NCBI GenBank assembly: GCA_018398815.1
Contig: CM031603.1
Coordinates: 5,656,633 to 5,674,132 of the forward strand
Source of the DNA: Conus ventricosus
Taxonomy: Eukaryota; Mollusca; Gastropoda; Neogastropoda; Conidae
Length of the DNA: 17,500 nucleotides
Direction: 5' to 3'
Both the position numbers and the translations under genes were made by a program. Positions within the stretch are counted from its first letter, which is position 1; each line of letters begins with the position of its first letter. This document shows positions 1 to 9,049 of this stretch, piece by piece. Below the pieces are notes generated by a model. The model was not told the origin of the DNA and ran no database searches. It worked only from the letters and a program-made list of their open reading frames with translations.

Positions 1-1955
1 TCTCTCCATTTGTAAAAGCATCATATCATAGGCCTGTCTGCTCAAACGTGACTGTGGTAGTTTCAAAATTTTTAACCAGTACTTTATACATTTAAAAAAT
101 GTTGTTATATACAAAGGGTATCTGCCCATTTCTCCATATAAAACGGTGTTGGATGAATGGATTGGCACTTGAAGGAAACGTTTCATAGCATACGCATGCA
201 CTTTTTCCACTTGTGGAATCTCACTTAAGCCCCAAATTTCAGCTGCATAGGTAAGTAGAGGTTTTATCTGTGCATCAAACATTTTCCAGAATATTTCACA
301 ATCAATACAATTCAGCTTTCTCAAAGATTTCAGGATTTCTATGACACCTTTTTTACCTTTTCTAGAAGATTCTTCCCATGCATACTGAAAAGTTAATTTT
401 GTTGAAAATAGCATTCCCAAATATTTATATGAATTTACTACTTGAACATATGTATTTCCATAAAACCATTTTTCGTGCAATGATAAATGACCACCCATTC
501 TGAAGACCACGATCTTTGTCTTATCCAAGTTAACTGTTAAACATAGGCGATCTGCTTCTTCTTTCAAAACATTTAACTGATTTTGCAAACCTACGACTGT
601 TCCAGACAAAAGAATAACATCATCAGCAAACAATAATAAAAATATCTCAACTGCTCCAGATATTATCTGTATACCGTGTTTTCCTTTACAAGACAGTTCC
701 ATAGCCAGTTCGTTTATAAACAAAGAAAACAACCGTGGACTCAACAGGCATCCTTGTTTGACTCCATTGGGACAACTGAAATAATTTGAGTATTCACTCT
801 TCACACGCACACATGCAAGCACCGTGTTGTAAACACCTCTAATGGCCATGTATAATTTGCCATTAACACCACTTTTACGAAGTACATTCCACAGGGCAAT
901 GCGATTTACAGAATCAAAAGCCTTCTTAAAATCTACAAATGCAACATAGAGTTTTGTATTACAGAGAAGATACTTATACATGTACCAGTGAATATAGCGT
1001 AAATATATGATCTATGGTGCTGTAATTAGCTCTAAAACCTGCTTGTTCCTCCATTATTTTCTCTTCACTTTCAGTCCAGTCTGTCAACCTTTTATTTAGT
1101 ATGTAAGTACAGACTTTACTTAAAACGCTGGTAAGTGCTATTCCACGATAGTTGTCGGGATTGTTCACATCTCCTTTTTTTATAAATAGGTATAATAATA
1201 GACTTTGCCCATTCTAGTGGAAAGGTGCCATTTTCAAAAAGTTGTCGAAATAAATGGACAAGGTAAACGATTACAGTTGAATTTGCACGTTTCAACATTT
1301 CTGCTACAATTCTGTCAGGTCCTGCGCTCTTTCCTGATTTTAAATGTTTAATACCGGCAACGACTTCTTCCATAGATATAGGATTATTTAATAATGGTTC
1401 ATTTTCATTCTCTTCTTCTACCAAATTGGTCTCTTCCTCCGTAATATTGTTATCAAAATTATGGAAAACATACCTAAAATGATCATGCCACTGTTGAACT
1501 GAGATTTCGTTATAAACAAAGCTCTTTTTATTTACAGACCTTATCAATGACCAGAACATTTTAGAATCATTAACTGAGGATTTAAGTTTCTTTAATCTAT
1601 TTTCTGAAAACTCCAGTTCTTTTATTTTCCTCAGCGTGACATACTCTTTTCGTGATGAAGCACATTCATCGCTTTTTTTTATTCTTATCCTTGACTGTTT
1701 TGCATCTCTGGAATCTTTTCAATAATCTTTTAACTTCCTGTTTCTTTTGTTCGCATTCATTATCAAACCAATCATTACATGTTCTAATATTTTTACTAAC
1801 AACTCGAACCATACAAGCTGCAGCTCCACACAGAGCACTGACAAATTCATCCAGACTCTCATTCACATTAATATGTAGTAATTGGCTGGCTTTCTGTATG
1901 CTGTCTTGAAATTCATCACATTCCAGTTCATATTTAAACATACTAGCAATTCTTC
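1..1955 (-). pseudogene. LINE 1 linker, reverse transcriptase and C-terminal region, frameshifted
   Basis: This is the polymerase part of ORF2. After the endonuclease comes a basic linker (ECEQKKQEVKRLLKRF, about 1730), then the RT fingers region GIKHLKSGKSAGPDRIVAEM (about 1310-1370) and NPDNYRGIALTSVLSKV (about 1110-1165). The catalytic motifs follow: VAFVDFKKAFDSV (908-946), GVKQGCLLSPRLFSLFINE (about 710-770) and FADDV (616-630). Further on lie LDKTKIVVF and a conserved tail with VHAYAMKRFLQVP and YGEMGRYPL, open to base 1. Shifts occur at an A8 run (T-run 1673-1680 on plus), an A7 run (1175-1181) and near 976. Both homopolymer shifts behave as one extra A. All visible RT catalytic residues are intact. 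Confidence 0.93.
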
Positions 1956-2794
1956 TGACCACATAATTTTTTCTTCATCTTGCTGTTGTGAATGCCTCTT
2001 CCCTAAATTACAACAACTATTTCTCCATATTATCTCAATTGGTAAATGCCATGAATAAATATAATCACCAACATGTAAATCAAAGTTTGACAACAAATCA
2101 CTGTGAACCAGGACATAATCGATGACACTGCTTCCGTTTGGAGAAACAAAAGTAAACTCACCTTCACGATCACCATCACAAGAACCATTTAAAATACTCA
2201 CATCAAACATAAAACAAAAATCCAATAACGTTTTGCCAAAGTTATTGATAGTTAAATCTTTAGAGCCACGTGTAATATTATCGTCATTCGCATCAGCATT
2301 CTCCACACAGTTCACATAGTTGGTCATTATTTCGTTTTCAACTTGTTTGTCACCTGTTCTAGCATTTAAATCACCCATCACCATGAAATAAAGTGAATCC
2401 ATTTCTCTTTCAAAACATTGCAATAAGGCTTCTTCCACTATCAAAACACCATCTTTAATCAATTTGTCGTTGTATGTAGGGCCTCCTTCTGGAACAATAT
2501 AGCAAGCAACCAAAATAACATCTTTGTCAACGCTAAAAACATTCTTATCTATTTTTACAGCTATAACATTGTCACACTTTAAGTTTATTTCTTTGATATT
2601 TTTATGTAAACTTTTTCTTATCAACAGCAACACACCTCCAGAATTCCTTCCATGAACTGAAAATGTTTTGACTGGCGCAGAAAACTTCATATAATCAGTG
2701 AAAATATCCTCATAATCAAATGATAAATCAAGGAACGTTTCAGTAAGGAAAATGAAATCAAATTTGTTTACGTAGTTTATGAAAGAAACATCCT
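1950..2794 (-). pseudogene. LINE 1 endonuclease domain (EEP/APE-like), partial
   Basis: This domain nicks target DNA to prime reverse transcription in non-LTR retrotransposons. The frame opens inside the (TC)n tract and reads through FDFIFLTETF (the catalytic Glu region, near 2735-2748), RNSGGVLLLIRKSL, MGDLNARTG (2351-2375 region) and SVIDYVLVHSDLL. The final catalytic motif, normally S-D-H, reads S-W-H at 2046-2054 followed by LPIEI, so the Asp is replaced by Trp. The N-terminal strand with the first Asn is lost at the 5' truncation. A one-base frameshift near 1945-1965 separates it from the downstream linker. It is probably inactive on both counts. Confidence 0.9.
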
Positions 2795-2859
2795 GAGAGA
2801 GTGAGAGACAGAGAGATGGGGAGGGAGGGAAGAAGGGGGGGGAGAGGAGAGGAGAGAGG

Positions 2860-2929
<70 letters not shown>

Positions 2930-2930
2930 G
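2795..2930. repeat. (GA)n microsatellite between two LINE copies
   Basis: This is an impure GA tract with G-rich interruptions around 2816-2850. It forms the boundary between the 5' truncation of LINE 1 and the 3' end of LINE 2. On the LINE sense strand it reads (TC)n. Confidence 0.97.
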
Positions 2931-3550
2931 AATGACAATGACAATGGTTTATTGACAATAGTTGAACAGCCTTAATGCCAAGGTAGTGCATGCACAATTT
3001 CCACTTAGTGTTGCAAAACCCTGCCAACAATAGAAATGCGAGTATAAAAAATACGCGTACACACAGGAAACAGTTGAACAATACAAATTACTAGAAAATG
3101 AAGAAACAGACCATTCCAACAATATTCTCATTACAATAAACAACTTCCTGCATAATCACGATTTACAATCATAGCCTACAGTTTTTTTCTCTCTAAATCG
3201 AAAAGCTTCCGCCACAAACATTGTACATTTTCGGAGGATCAAAGAGGTTTTGAGCTTGACCGAAAAAGGACTTGAAGGCAGAACAATCATTTCTAAATTT
3301 ATTGTACTCTGAGCATCTAAAAACGAAGTGTTCCTCGTCTTCCATTTCTTTGGAGGAGGATGGACACATCAAATCACTTTCCGCTTACATGAACCATCTT
3401 TTCCTTGCGTTAAGCCCAGGCTTCTCGTTCGAAACGAGCGAACACATCTCTGAAACGCTTACATGGAATTATTGTGAGGTAGTTCTCAGCTTGAAAAAGA
3501 TCTTTAAAAGAGCGATGAAACTCATATATGTCACTTTCTTCCAAGTTACC

Positions 3551-3598
3551 ATGTCGATTTTGCATATGGCACGCATGTCGATTTTGTATATGGCACGC
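3551..3598. repeat. 24-bp tandem duplication inside LINE 2
   Basis: Two adjacent 24-bp units differ at one base (C at 3562, T at 3586). On the LINE coding strand each unit reads CHIQNRHA or CHMQNRHG, so the duplication keeps the frame. Confidence 0.92.
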
Positions 3599-3904
3599 AA
3601 TCAACTAGCAAAAAAAACAAAAACAAAAAAAACCTGACTTCGTCACCAACCGTCTGTCATCCATACAATGCCAAATCCATTTACGGATAGAACTCTCTTT
3701 ATTTCAAATGCCCAATTCTGACGACCTAATTCTAATTGAGTTAATGCCATGCCATATGCCTGTATATTTACCTTGTCACTGGTAATTTTAATTGTCGCAA
3801 CCAATACTTCAACCATATGACAACAGATCGAATTATCAATGAAATCGACCAGTTTCACCCTGACATGTTTTACTGGACGTATGTAAAGGTACAGTCAGGA
3901 ACCG

Positions 3905-4065
3905 TTTGATGGCAAAGTTATGAACAGTTTGATAGCAAAGTTATGTACAGTTTGATAGCAAAGTTATGTACAGTTTGATAGCAAAGTTATGTACAGTTTG
4001 ATAGCAAAGTTATGTACAGTTTGATAGCAAAGTTATGTACAGTTTGATAGCAAAGTTCTGTACAG
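3905..4065. repeat. 23-bp minisatellite, 7 copies, inside LINE 2 coding region
   Basis: Seven head-to-tail copies of a 23-bp unit begin at 3905, 3928, 3951, 3974, 3997, 4020 and 4043. The five middle copies look identical. The first (TTTGATGGCAAAGTTATGAA) and the last (a T-to-TC-type change at about 4058) are diverged. The minus strand of the unit encodes VHNFAIK, part of the LINE block VHxFAxKRFLxVP, so the array grew from coding sequence. Because 23 is not a multiple of three, the array breaks the frame. Confidence 0.95.
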
Positions 4066-4442
4066 TTTCCATTTGCTCATTTATGTAAATACCCCAAACG
4101 TCTGCGCCACATGTTAAAACATGCTAGGTTTGTGTGTCAAACAGTTTCCAAACCAATGAAGGATCAACAGCATTTAGTTTTCTCATACATCGACAGATTT
4201 CTATTACACCCTTTTCCCTTTTCGGCACATTTCTGACCAACCCATACAAAGACAATTTGGTAGTAAAGATGATTCCTAAGTGTTCCTACGAGTTCGTCAC
4301 TCTAACTTCATTCCCCATACCGCCATTTCTCACATGCAGCCAGATACCCACCCTTTCTAAACACTATTACATTTGATTAATCTAAATCAACTTTTAGGTC
4401 CAGTCTATGTGCCTCCTGCTTTGGTAAGTTTAACTGATTTTG

Positions 4443-4452
4443 GAGAGAGAGG

Positions 4453-4525
<73 letters not shown>
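4443..4525. repeat. (GA)n microsatellite at the 5' end of LINE 2
   Basis: This is a nearly pure GA tract. LINE 2 coding similarity on the minus strand starts directly at its left edge. Confidence 0.97.
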
Positions 4526-4527
<2 letters not shown>

Positions 4528-4534
4528 TTTCTCC

Positions 4535-4636
4535 CAAAACAGCATTCGGTCCTAATTAGCAAGCATATCAAAACAGTATTCAGTCCTTATTAGCAAGCAT
4601 ATCAAAACAGTACTCAGTCCTAATTAGCAAGCTAAT
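4535..4636. repeat. 34-bp tandem repeat, 3 copies
   Basis: Units start at 4535, 4569 and 4603, each opening CAAAACAG and containing TTAGCAAGC. They differ at a few bases. No coding meaning is seen. Confidence 0.9.
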
Positions 4637-4709
4637 CAAAATCTAGTTAAACTTTTCAGCCTCCATCCTGATCTCCACGCCTTGAAAAATACACCAACAC
4701 CACCTCTCT

Positions 4710-5185
<476 letters not shown>

Positions 5186-5812
5186 CTGCTAAATACAAAG
5201 CTCAAACAAATAAGGAAACTAGTTATGCCACATACGGAAACTCAAACACCTACTGCGAGTGTCTTCTGGAACAGAAAATTTGGTATAGACATAGACAAAT
5301 TCACATGGTGTCGAGCTATGAATGTTACAAAAGACGTAAGACTCAGAGTTCTCCACTGGAAAATACTACACAATATATATCCTACTAATATCATGCTCAG
5401 TAAAATGAAAATCAAAGACTCAAGCAAATGTTCGTACTGTCCTAACACAACTGATGTCATTGAACACTTTTTCTTCGAGTGTCCAATCGTTTACGACTGA
5501 GATTTATTGAGCAAAATATTTACTTAGAAACACATGCTCATATTAAATTATGAAACACAGATGTATTATTTGGCAACAGAAAATCGATTGCTTCGAAGAC
5601 AAATTATAATTGTATCAATTTTATCATATCATTGAGTAAAATTTTTATTAGTATTTTCAAAAAGACGAACACTACTATCCCTCTGAAACTCATTTTTGAG
5701 AAAGAGAATAATGTCGGAAGGGGTTTAAAAGGAAAACTTCCCTAAGCAGGGAAGAGAATGCAAGTCTCGTAGAGAATGTAAGTCATCTGTGTACACACAA
5801 TATCTTTAAAAC

Positions 5813-5814
<2 letters not shown>
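5186..5814 (+). mobile_element. LINE 4: zinc-finger C-terminus and 3' end of a different LINE
   Basis: The plus strand carries the last part of a LINE ORF2. The frame from about 5186 includes FWNRKFGID, WCRAMNVTKDVRLRVLHWKI and a finger CSYCPNTTDVIEHFFFEC with exact C-x2-C-x8-H-x4-C spacing (about 5429-5482). After a frameshift near 5494 it continues as FIEQNIYLETHAHIKL, then an in-frame TGA at 5551-5553, then TDVLFGNRKS through to a stop at 5743-5745. This finger type (zf-RVT) and the WKILHNIYPTN block are typical of L1/Tx1-like ORF2 ends, so this is probably another clade from LINE 1 and 2. The rest of the element upstream is missing. Confidence 0.83.

Positions 5815-5846
<32 letters not shown>
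5815..5846. repeat. (GA)n microsatellite after LINE 4
   Basis: This is a pure GA tract about 70 bp past the LINE 4 stop codon, close to the expected 3' end of that element. Confidence 0.95.
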
Positions 5847-5848
<2 letters not shown>

Positions 5849-5885
5849 ACGGAAAAAAAATAATATCGTCCATGCGTTCAGTATG

Positions 5886-6020
5886 ACAAGATGGGGGAGA
5901 TGGGGGAGGGAGAGGATTTCTCTGCAGAAGAGTTGCGGAGTGGGGGGGGGGGTGGAGATCTGGGGAGGGGGGTTCGATGGGGGGGGGGGGAGGTGGGGGG
6001 AGATAGGGGGAGGGGGGATG
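5886..6020. repeat. G-rich tract with many G runs
   Basis: The plus strand holds more than ten runs of at least four G, including runs near 5942, 5961, 5980 and 5995. It satisfies simple G-quadruplex rules many times over. No coding sense is seen. Confidence 0.85.
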
Positions 6021-6081
6021 GAGGGCCTCCATTCTTGGATTTCCTCGTGTCTTCCTCGTGGACCTTTTCTTTCCGCTGTAA

Positions 6082-6946
6082 GGATGCGGCCACACGAAAA
6101 GCGGTTGAGCTGCGCTGTAGCCGCGCTGTAGCCGCACTGCAGAAATAGTAATAGGGGTTATTGTTGGAGTAGCCACACGATTCGCTACCACCGCGCGGTT
6201 ACCGCGAGCCCACTGCTAGCGTCGAGCGGTGGTAATGTTCCAAACAATTATCACCGCTCAAAGCTCGAGCGGCGGTTGCCGGCCAAAAATAGATGTGATG
6301 CAATGGTTTTTTTTTTTGTTTGCGTCCCTTGTGTCTTTTTTTCGCAACGTGAGTGCTCGCAGAAGAAAATGTCCTCATATGCTCATATCATATCATATCA
6401 TTATCATATGCTGATATTGGCCGCCTGAAGCCAATGTCTTGTTTGCTAAGGTGAGGTTGAACCAGGTCCAGCAGTGTTGCAAAAGTGGTTGTAGCATTCT
6501 GAAGTAGGAAAGAAACCTTTCAGCATCTTGCTTGAGGTCGGGAACCAAATGGTGATATTCTCCATACACACTCCGTTGCGTGTTAATGGGATGGACCCAA
6601 TAATCTCGGTCATCAACAAGAATTCCTCGCTGTATATATGGCGATGGTTCAGACAACTCTGAAAGTAGGAGATACCTCCTCTCTGCCATTTTGATTCTGT
6701 CTCGTACAGCTGTAAACAGATATTACAACAAACCGTGCACAGCTAGCGGCAGGCTAGCATACAACTAGCTACGGCAGCTATTCATGTGGCCACGCAAGCT
6801 TTAACCAGCAGCACAGCTGGCTGCTCGCTGGCTAGCCGTTAGCTGTCGCCGCTTTTGGTGTGGCCACCCACCGCTCACTGCTCAACAGCTCGCTTACCGC
6901 TAACGCACAGTGCGGCTACAGCGCAGCTTGTCATGTGGCCGCACCC
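6082..6946 (-). mobile_element. PIF/Harbinger-type DNA transposon remnant with TIRs
   Basis: The ends are imperfect terminal inverted repeats. The left end (6082 on) contains TGCGGCCACACGAAAAG, then CTGCGCTGTAGCCGC. The right end read on the minus strand (from 6946) contains TGCGGCCACATGACAAG, then CTGCGCTGTAGCCGC. The left copy has small insertions between and after these blocks. TGTGGCC/GGCCACA words recur at 6784, 6861 and 6934 and near 6086, and a variant GTAGCCACACG lies near 6171, as subterminal repeats. A Harbinger-like transposase start lies inside on the minus strand. About 865 bp is far too short for an autonomous element. The flanking triplets (TAA left, GAA right) do not match, so a 3-bp target duplication is not confirmed. 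Confidence 0.8.
6395..6689 (-). pseudogene. Harbinger-like transposase, N-terminal fragment
   Basis: PIF/Harbinger transposases cut and paste the element using a DDE nuclease domain. Only the N-terminus is here. From the ATG at 6689 it reads MAERRYLLL, then DYWVHPINTQRSVYGEYHHL and DAERFLSYFRM, the typical order before the nuclease domain. The similarity then continues in a shifted frame (FATLLDLVQPHLSKQDIGF, RRPISA) to about 6400, giving a one-base frameshift near 6497. The DDE catalytic region is absent, so an internal deletion joined this exon to the left end. An AT-rich ATATC stretch at 6384-6412 marks the break. Confidence 0.82.
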
Positions 6947-7032
6947 GAACTGGCTTCATGGGGGGAACAGCCAATTGGTGAGACGACATGTAACCAACCT
7001 GAAAATTCATCTCTACGACGCCATCTCTGTCT

Positions 7033-7075
7033 ACTTATCTGTCTGTCTGTCTGATAGTCTATCTGTCTGTTGATG

Positions 7076-7140
<65 letters not shown>
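7033..7140. repeat. (TCTG)n / (TC)n compound microsatellite
   Basis: A short TCTG/TCTA-like tract at 7033-7074 is followed by an almost pure TC tract to 7140. Confidence 0.95.
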
Positions 7141-7272
7141 GTCTAGCACATATAGGATTGTTGGGGTGGGGTGGGGATGGGGACAGAGATGAAGCTAGTA
7201 CATGAATGAAATGTATCCATTCGAACTCCTGTATATAAAAAGCTTTACCACAAATGATTAAGAAACATTTGA

Positions 7273-7275
<3 letters not shown>
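7141..7275. other. Unassigned spacer
   Basis: This contains a GGGGTGGGG-type run at 7162-7182. No gene or element is recognised. Confidence 0.4.

Positions 7276-7303
<28 letters not shown>
7276..7303. repeat. (TC)n microsatellite before the SINE
   Basis: A pure TC tract ends about 12 bp before the likely SINE start. Confidence 0.95.
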
Positions 7304-7314
7304 CTTTCGCCACA

Positions 7315-7893
7315 GTTATGTATTAATTGGGGGCCGGAATAGCTCAGTTGATAGAGCGCCGGACTCGTAATATTGGTGATCCTGGGGTTGTGGGTTCGAA
7401 TCTCCGCCAGGCAGTTTCGGTGCAGGGGGATTTTTCCCTCGGAGTTAACATTGGTTCTGATTCCATTTCCCACAGAGTCCTTCGAATGAGACTGTAAACC
7501 GAGGTTCAGTGTGTGAACGCACGCATAACATCTTGCACACACGTAAAATCCCATCACCAACTTTCGGAAGAGAAGGCCAGTTTGGCCGTTGGTATGGATG
7601 ACACGTAACACATAGCATGCACTCTGCGTGAGAAATGGAAAGAATGAAGGAAATATGGAAATTGCGTGAACGATATTGACCGGATGATACGGGAAATGAC
7701 TGAATGATGCGCCGACAGGCAGCTCTTCAGTCGGCACTATCCAGGTAGGCAGCCCGTTGTGCAGACGAAAGTGTTTATTATAATGTAAAGCGCTTAGAGC
7801 CCTAATCTTTAGACAATAGGTTCTAGAAAAATAAACATTATTATTATTATCATTATTATTGTTATTATTATTATTATTATATTACTATTATTA
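7315..7893 (+). mobile_element. tRNA-derived SINE, apparently full length
   Basis: SINEs are copied by LINE machinery and transcribed from an internal RNA polymerase III promoter. The head (7333-7414) is tRNA-like, with box A TAGCTCAGTTGATAGAGC at 7340-7357 and box B GGTTCGAATC at 7393-7402. CTCGTAA in the anticodon position suggests a tRNA-Thr(CGT)-like ancestor, which is inference. The body holds GAATGAGACTGTAAACCGAG, ACGTAAAATCCCA and TGTAAAGCGCTTAGAGC, blocks that I associate with widespread SINEs of aquatic invertebrates. The 3' end has AATAAACATT and an (ATT)n tail at 7838-7893. About 18 bp upstream of the tRNA part (TATGTATTAATTGGGG) is shared with the second SINE copy. Confidence 0.88.
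7333..7414 (+). promoter_or_regulatory. SINE internal Pol III promoter (box A and box B)
   Basis: The A and B boxes are spaced as in a tRNA gene. The acceptor stem ends do not pair well and the anticodon stem is weak, so I treat this as a SINE head and not a working tRNA gene. Confidence 0.75.
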
Positions 7894-7983
7894 ATTCTAT
7901 TCTATTACATACATGTTATACCCGTTGGCTGTCTAATTCGAACAAAATTGAAAAATTACTCCCAAGACCATGTCACATCTTGC
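7894..7983. other. AT-rich spacer after the SINE tail
   Basis: AT-rich DNA between the (ATT)n tail and the next TC tract. Nothing else is recognised. Confidence 0.4.
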
Positions 7984-8310
<327 letters not shown>

Positions 8311-8548
8311 CTTAACTGAATTAACTGGCGAACACCTTGAGCACATGTTTCCTGGCTGGCAGATATTTGGCAAGCCATCGGGAACAACTGGAAAGGGGGA
8401 AGGGGGAGGAGGGCGAGGCGGAGTGGGAAGGATACGGGCACGGGGGTGGGGGGAGAAAGGGGGGGGGGGAGAAAGTGACGTATCGATCAATACCATAGCA
8501 CTGACTTCACTGCGCGTGGCCACCCCAAGGGCAGATTGTCCATAATAC
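8311..8548. other. Unassigned spacer with G-rich block
   Basis: This contains a G-rich block at 8390-8475 (runs of up to nine or ten G). No gene is recognised. Confidence 0.45.
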
Positions 8549-8589
8549 GTGTGTGTGTGTGTGTGTTGTGTGTGTGATGATGATGATGG
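8549..8589. repeat. (TG)n followed by (ATG)n
   Basis: A short TG tract with one interruption is followed by four or five ATG units. Confidence 0.9.
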
Positions 8590-8759
8590 TCGTCTATTAG
8601 CTTGTCCTTGGTCAACCTGTTTGCAGTCCTCTCAAGCTGACTTGGGTCGATTAAGTGAAAGAGATTGGCGCGAGAGGAGAGAGAACTCAGAACTCAGAAT
8701 GAATTTAAGCGGAGAGGCTCTCTCTGGCCTATCGAAATAGTGATGATGATAAGCATCAT

Positions 8760-8804
8760 GCACGCACGCACGCACGTATTCACGCACACACACGCACGCA
8801 CACA

Positions 8805-8866
<62 letters not shown>
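8760..8866. repeat. (CACG)n / (CA)n microsatellite
   Basis: CACG/CGCA units at 8760-8800 pass into a pure CA tract that ends at 8866, directly against the second SINE head. Confidence 0.97.
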
Positions 8867-8867
<1 letters not shown>

Positions 8868-8994
8868 GAGGGAAAAGTCCCCTTGTATCGAAACCGTCCC
8901 GGCGGAAATTCGAACCCACAACCCCAGGATCACTAGATTTACGAGTCCAACGTTCTACCAGCTGAATTATTCCGGCCCCCAAATTCATAGTTAC
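8867..8994 (-). mobile_element. SINE head (second copy), body absent
   Basis: The minus strand carries the same head as the SINE at 7315: GGCCGGAATAATTCAGCTGG, GGACTCGTAA, then GTGGGTTCGAATTTCCGCC (box B at 8908-8917 on plus), then a shared segment ending TTTTCCCTCGG. At that point the first copy continues into its body, but this copy passes straight into (TG)n on its own strand. The 5' leader TATGAATTTGGGG resembles that of the first copy. Box A is weakened. Confidence 0.85.
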
Positions 8995-9049
8995 AGGTGA
9001 AGAGAGAGCGTTTGGCAGGTACAATTAAACTCGCACTGAATACCAATAG
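8991..9049. repeat. Dispersed repeat, copy 1
   Basis: It begins TTACAGGTGAAGAGAG and ends near CACTGAATACCAATAG. It matches 9639-9698 over about 60 bp with scattered differences. Confidence 0.75.

Larger units (their letters stand above)
1..2794 (-). mobile_element. LINE 1: 5'-truncated non-LTR retrotransposon, ORF2 with EN and RT
   Basis: Reading the minus strand from 2794 to 1 gives an apurinic-type endonuclease, a basic linker, a reverse transcriptase and its C-terminal extension, the order found in ORF2 of CR1/L2/Jockey-type LINEs. The element runs off the left edge, so its 3' end is not seen. Its 5' side stops at a (TC)n tract on the sense strand at 2795, and the first part of the endonuclease is missing. 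The frame changes four times, near 1955, 1673-1680, 1175-1181 and 976. I found no premature stop in the coding frame between these shifts. The clade is inferred from overall motif style only; a tree of the RT would settle it. Confidence 0.93.
2931..4442 (-). mobile_element. LINE 2: 5'-truncated, decayed LINE related to LINE 1
   Basis: On the minus strand from 4442 to 2931 lies the C-terminal half of a LINE ORF2 followed by a 3' untranslated tail. It lines up with the C-terminal part of LINE 1: QNQLNLPKQEAHRL against LQNQLNVLKEEADRL, KGVIEI..MRKLN against KGVIEI..LRKLN, LFDTQ..VWGI against MFDAQ..EIWGL, and VHNFAIKRFLTVP against VHAYAMKRFLQVP. The last part holds the zinc-finger-like end and a non-coding tail with CAATAAACC and short ATTGTC repeats at 2931-2955. 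Both ends meet (TC)n on the sense strand. There are several stops and shifts, so it is older than LINE 1. Confidence 0.88.
3190..4442 (-). pseudogene. LINE 2 ORF2 C-terminus with degenerate zinc finger
   Basis: This region lies downstream of the RT catalytic core, which is absent. In order on the minus strand: a segment matching LINE 1 around 560-430 (4381-4440, then RKGGYLAACEKWRYG near 4330-4365), VTNS.EHLGIIFTTKL (about 4265-4310), the KGVIEI block (about 4190-4210), CGADVWGIYINEQME (about 4080-4120), the minisatellite, RFLTVPLHTSSKTCQGETGR (about 3850-3905), NWAFEIKRVLSVNGFGIVW (about 3660-3720), FKDLF..RFRDVFARF (about 3430-3520) and a terminal finger near 3310-3370. That finger has spacing C-x2-S-x8-H-x4-C, so one expected Cys is Ser. 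It is interrupted by stops, shifts and a 24-bp duplication and is not functional. Confidence 0.85.

Noticed and set aside
3905..4065. CRISPR-like array
   Set aside because: Units are directly adjacent with no spacers, and the sequence is LINE coding DNA in an animal genome.
5742..6191. Pro-rich minus-strand protein
   Set aside because: It is the complement of a G-rich tract; no conserved feature.
7333..7414. Functional tRNA-Thr gene
   Set aside because: Stems are poorly paired and the head is followed by a SINE body and tail; the second copy confirms a dispersed element.
7258..7737. 159-codon minus-strand frame
   Set aside because: It lies antisense across the SINE.
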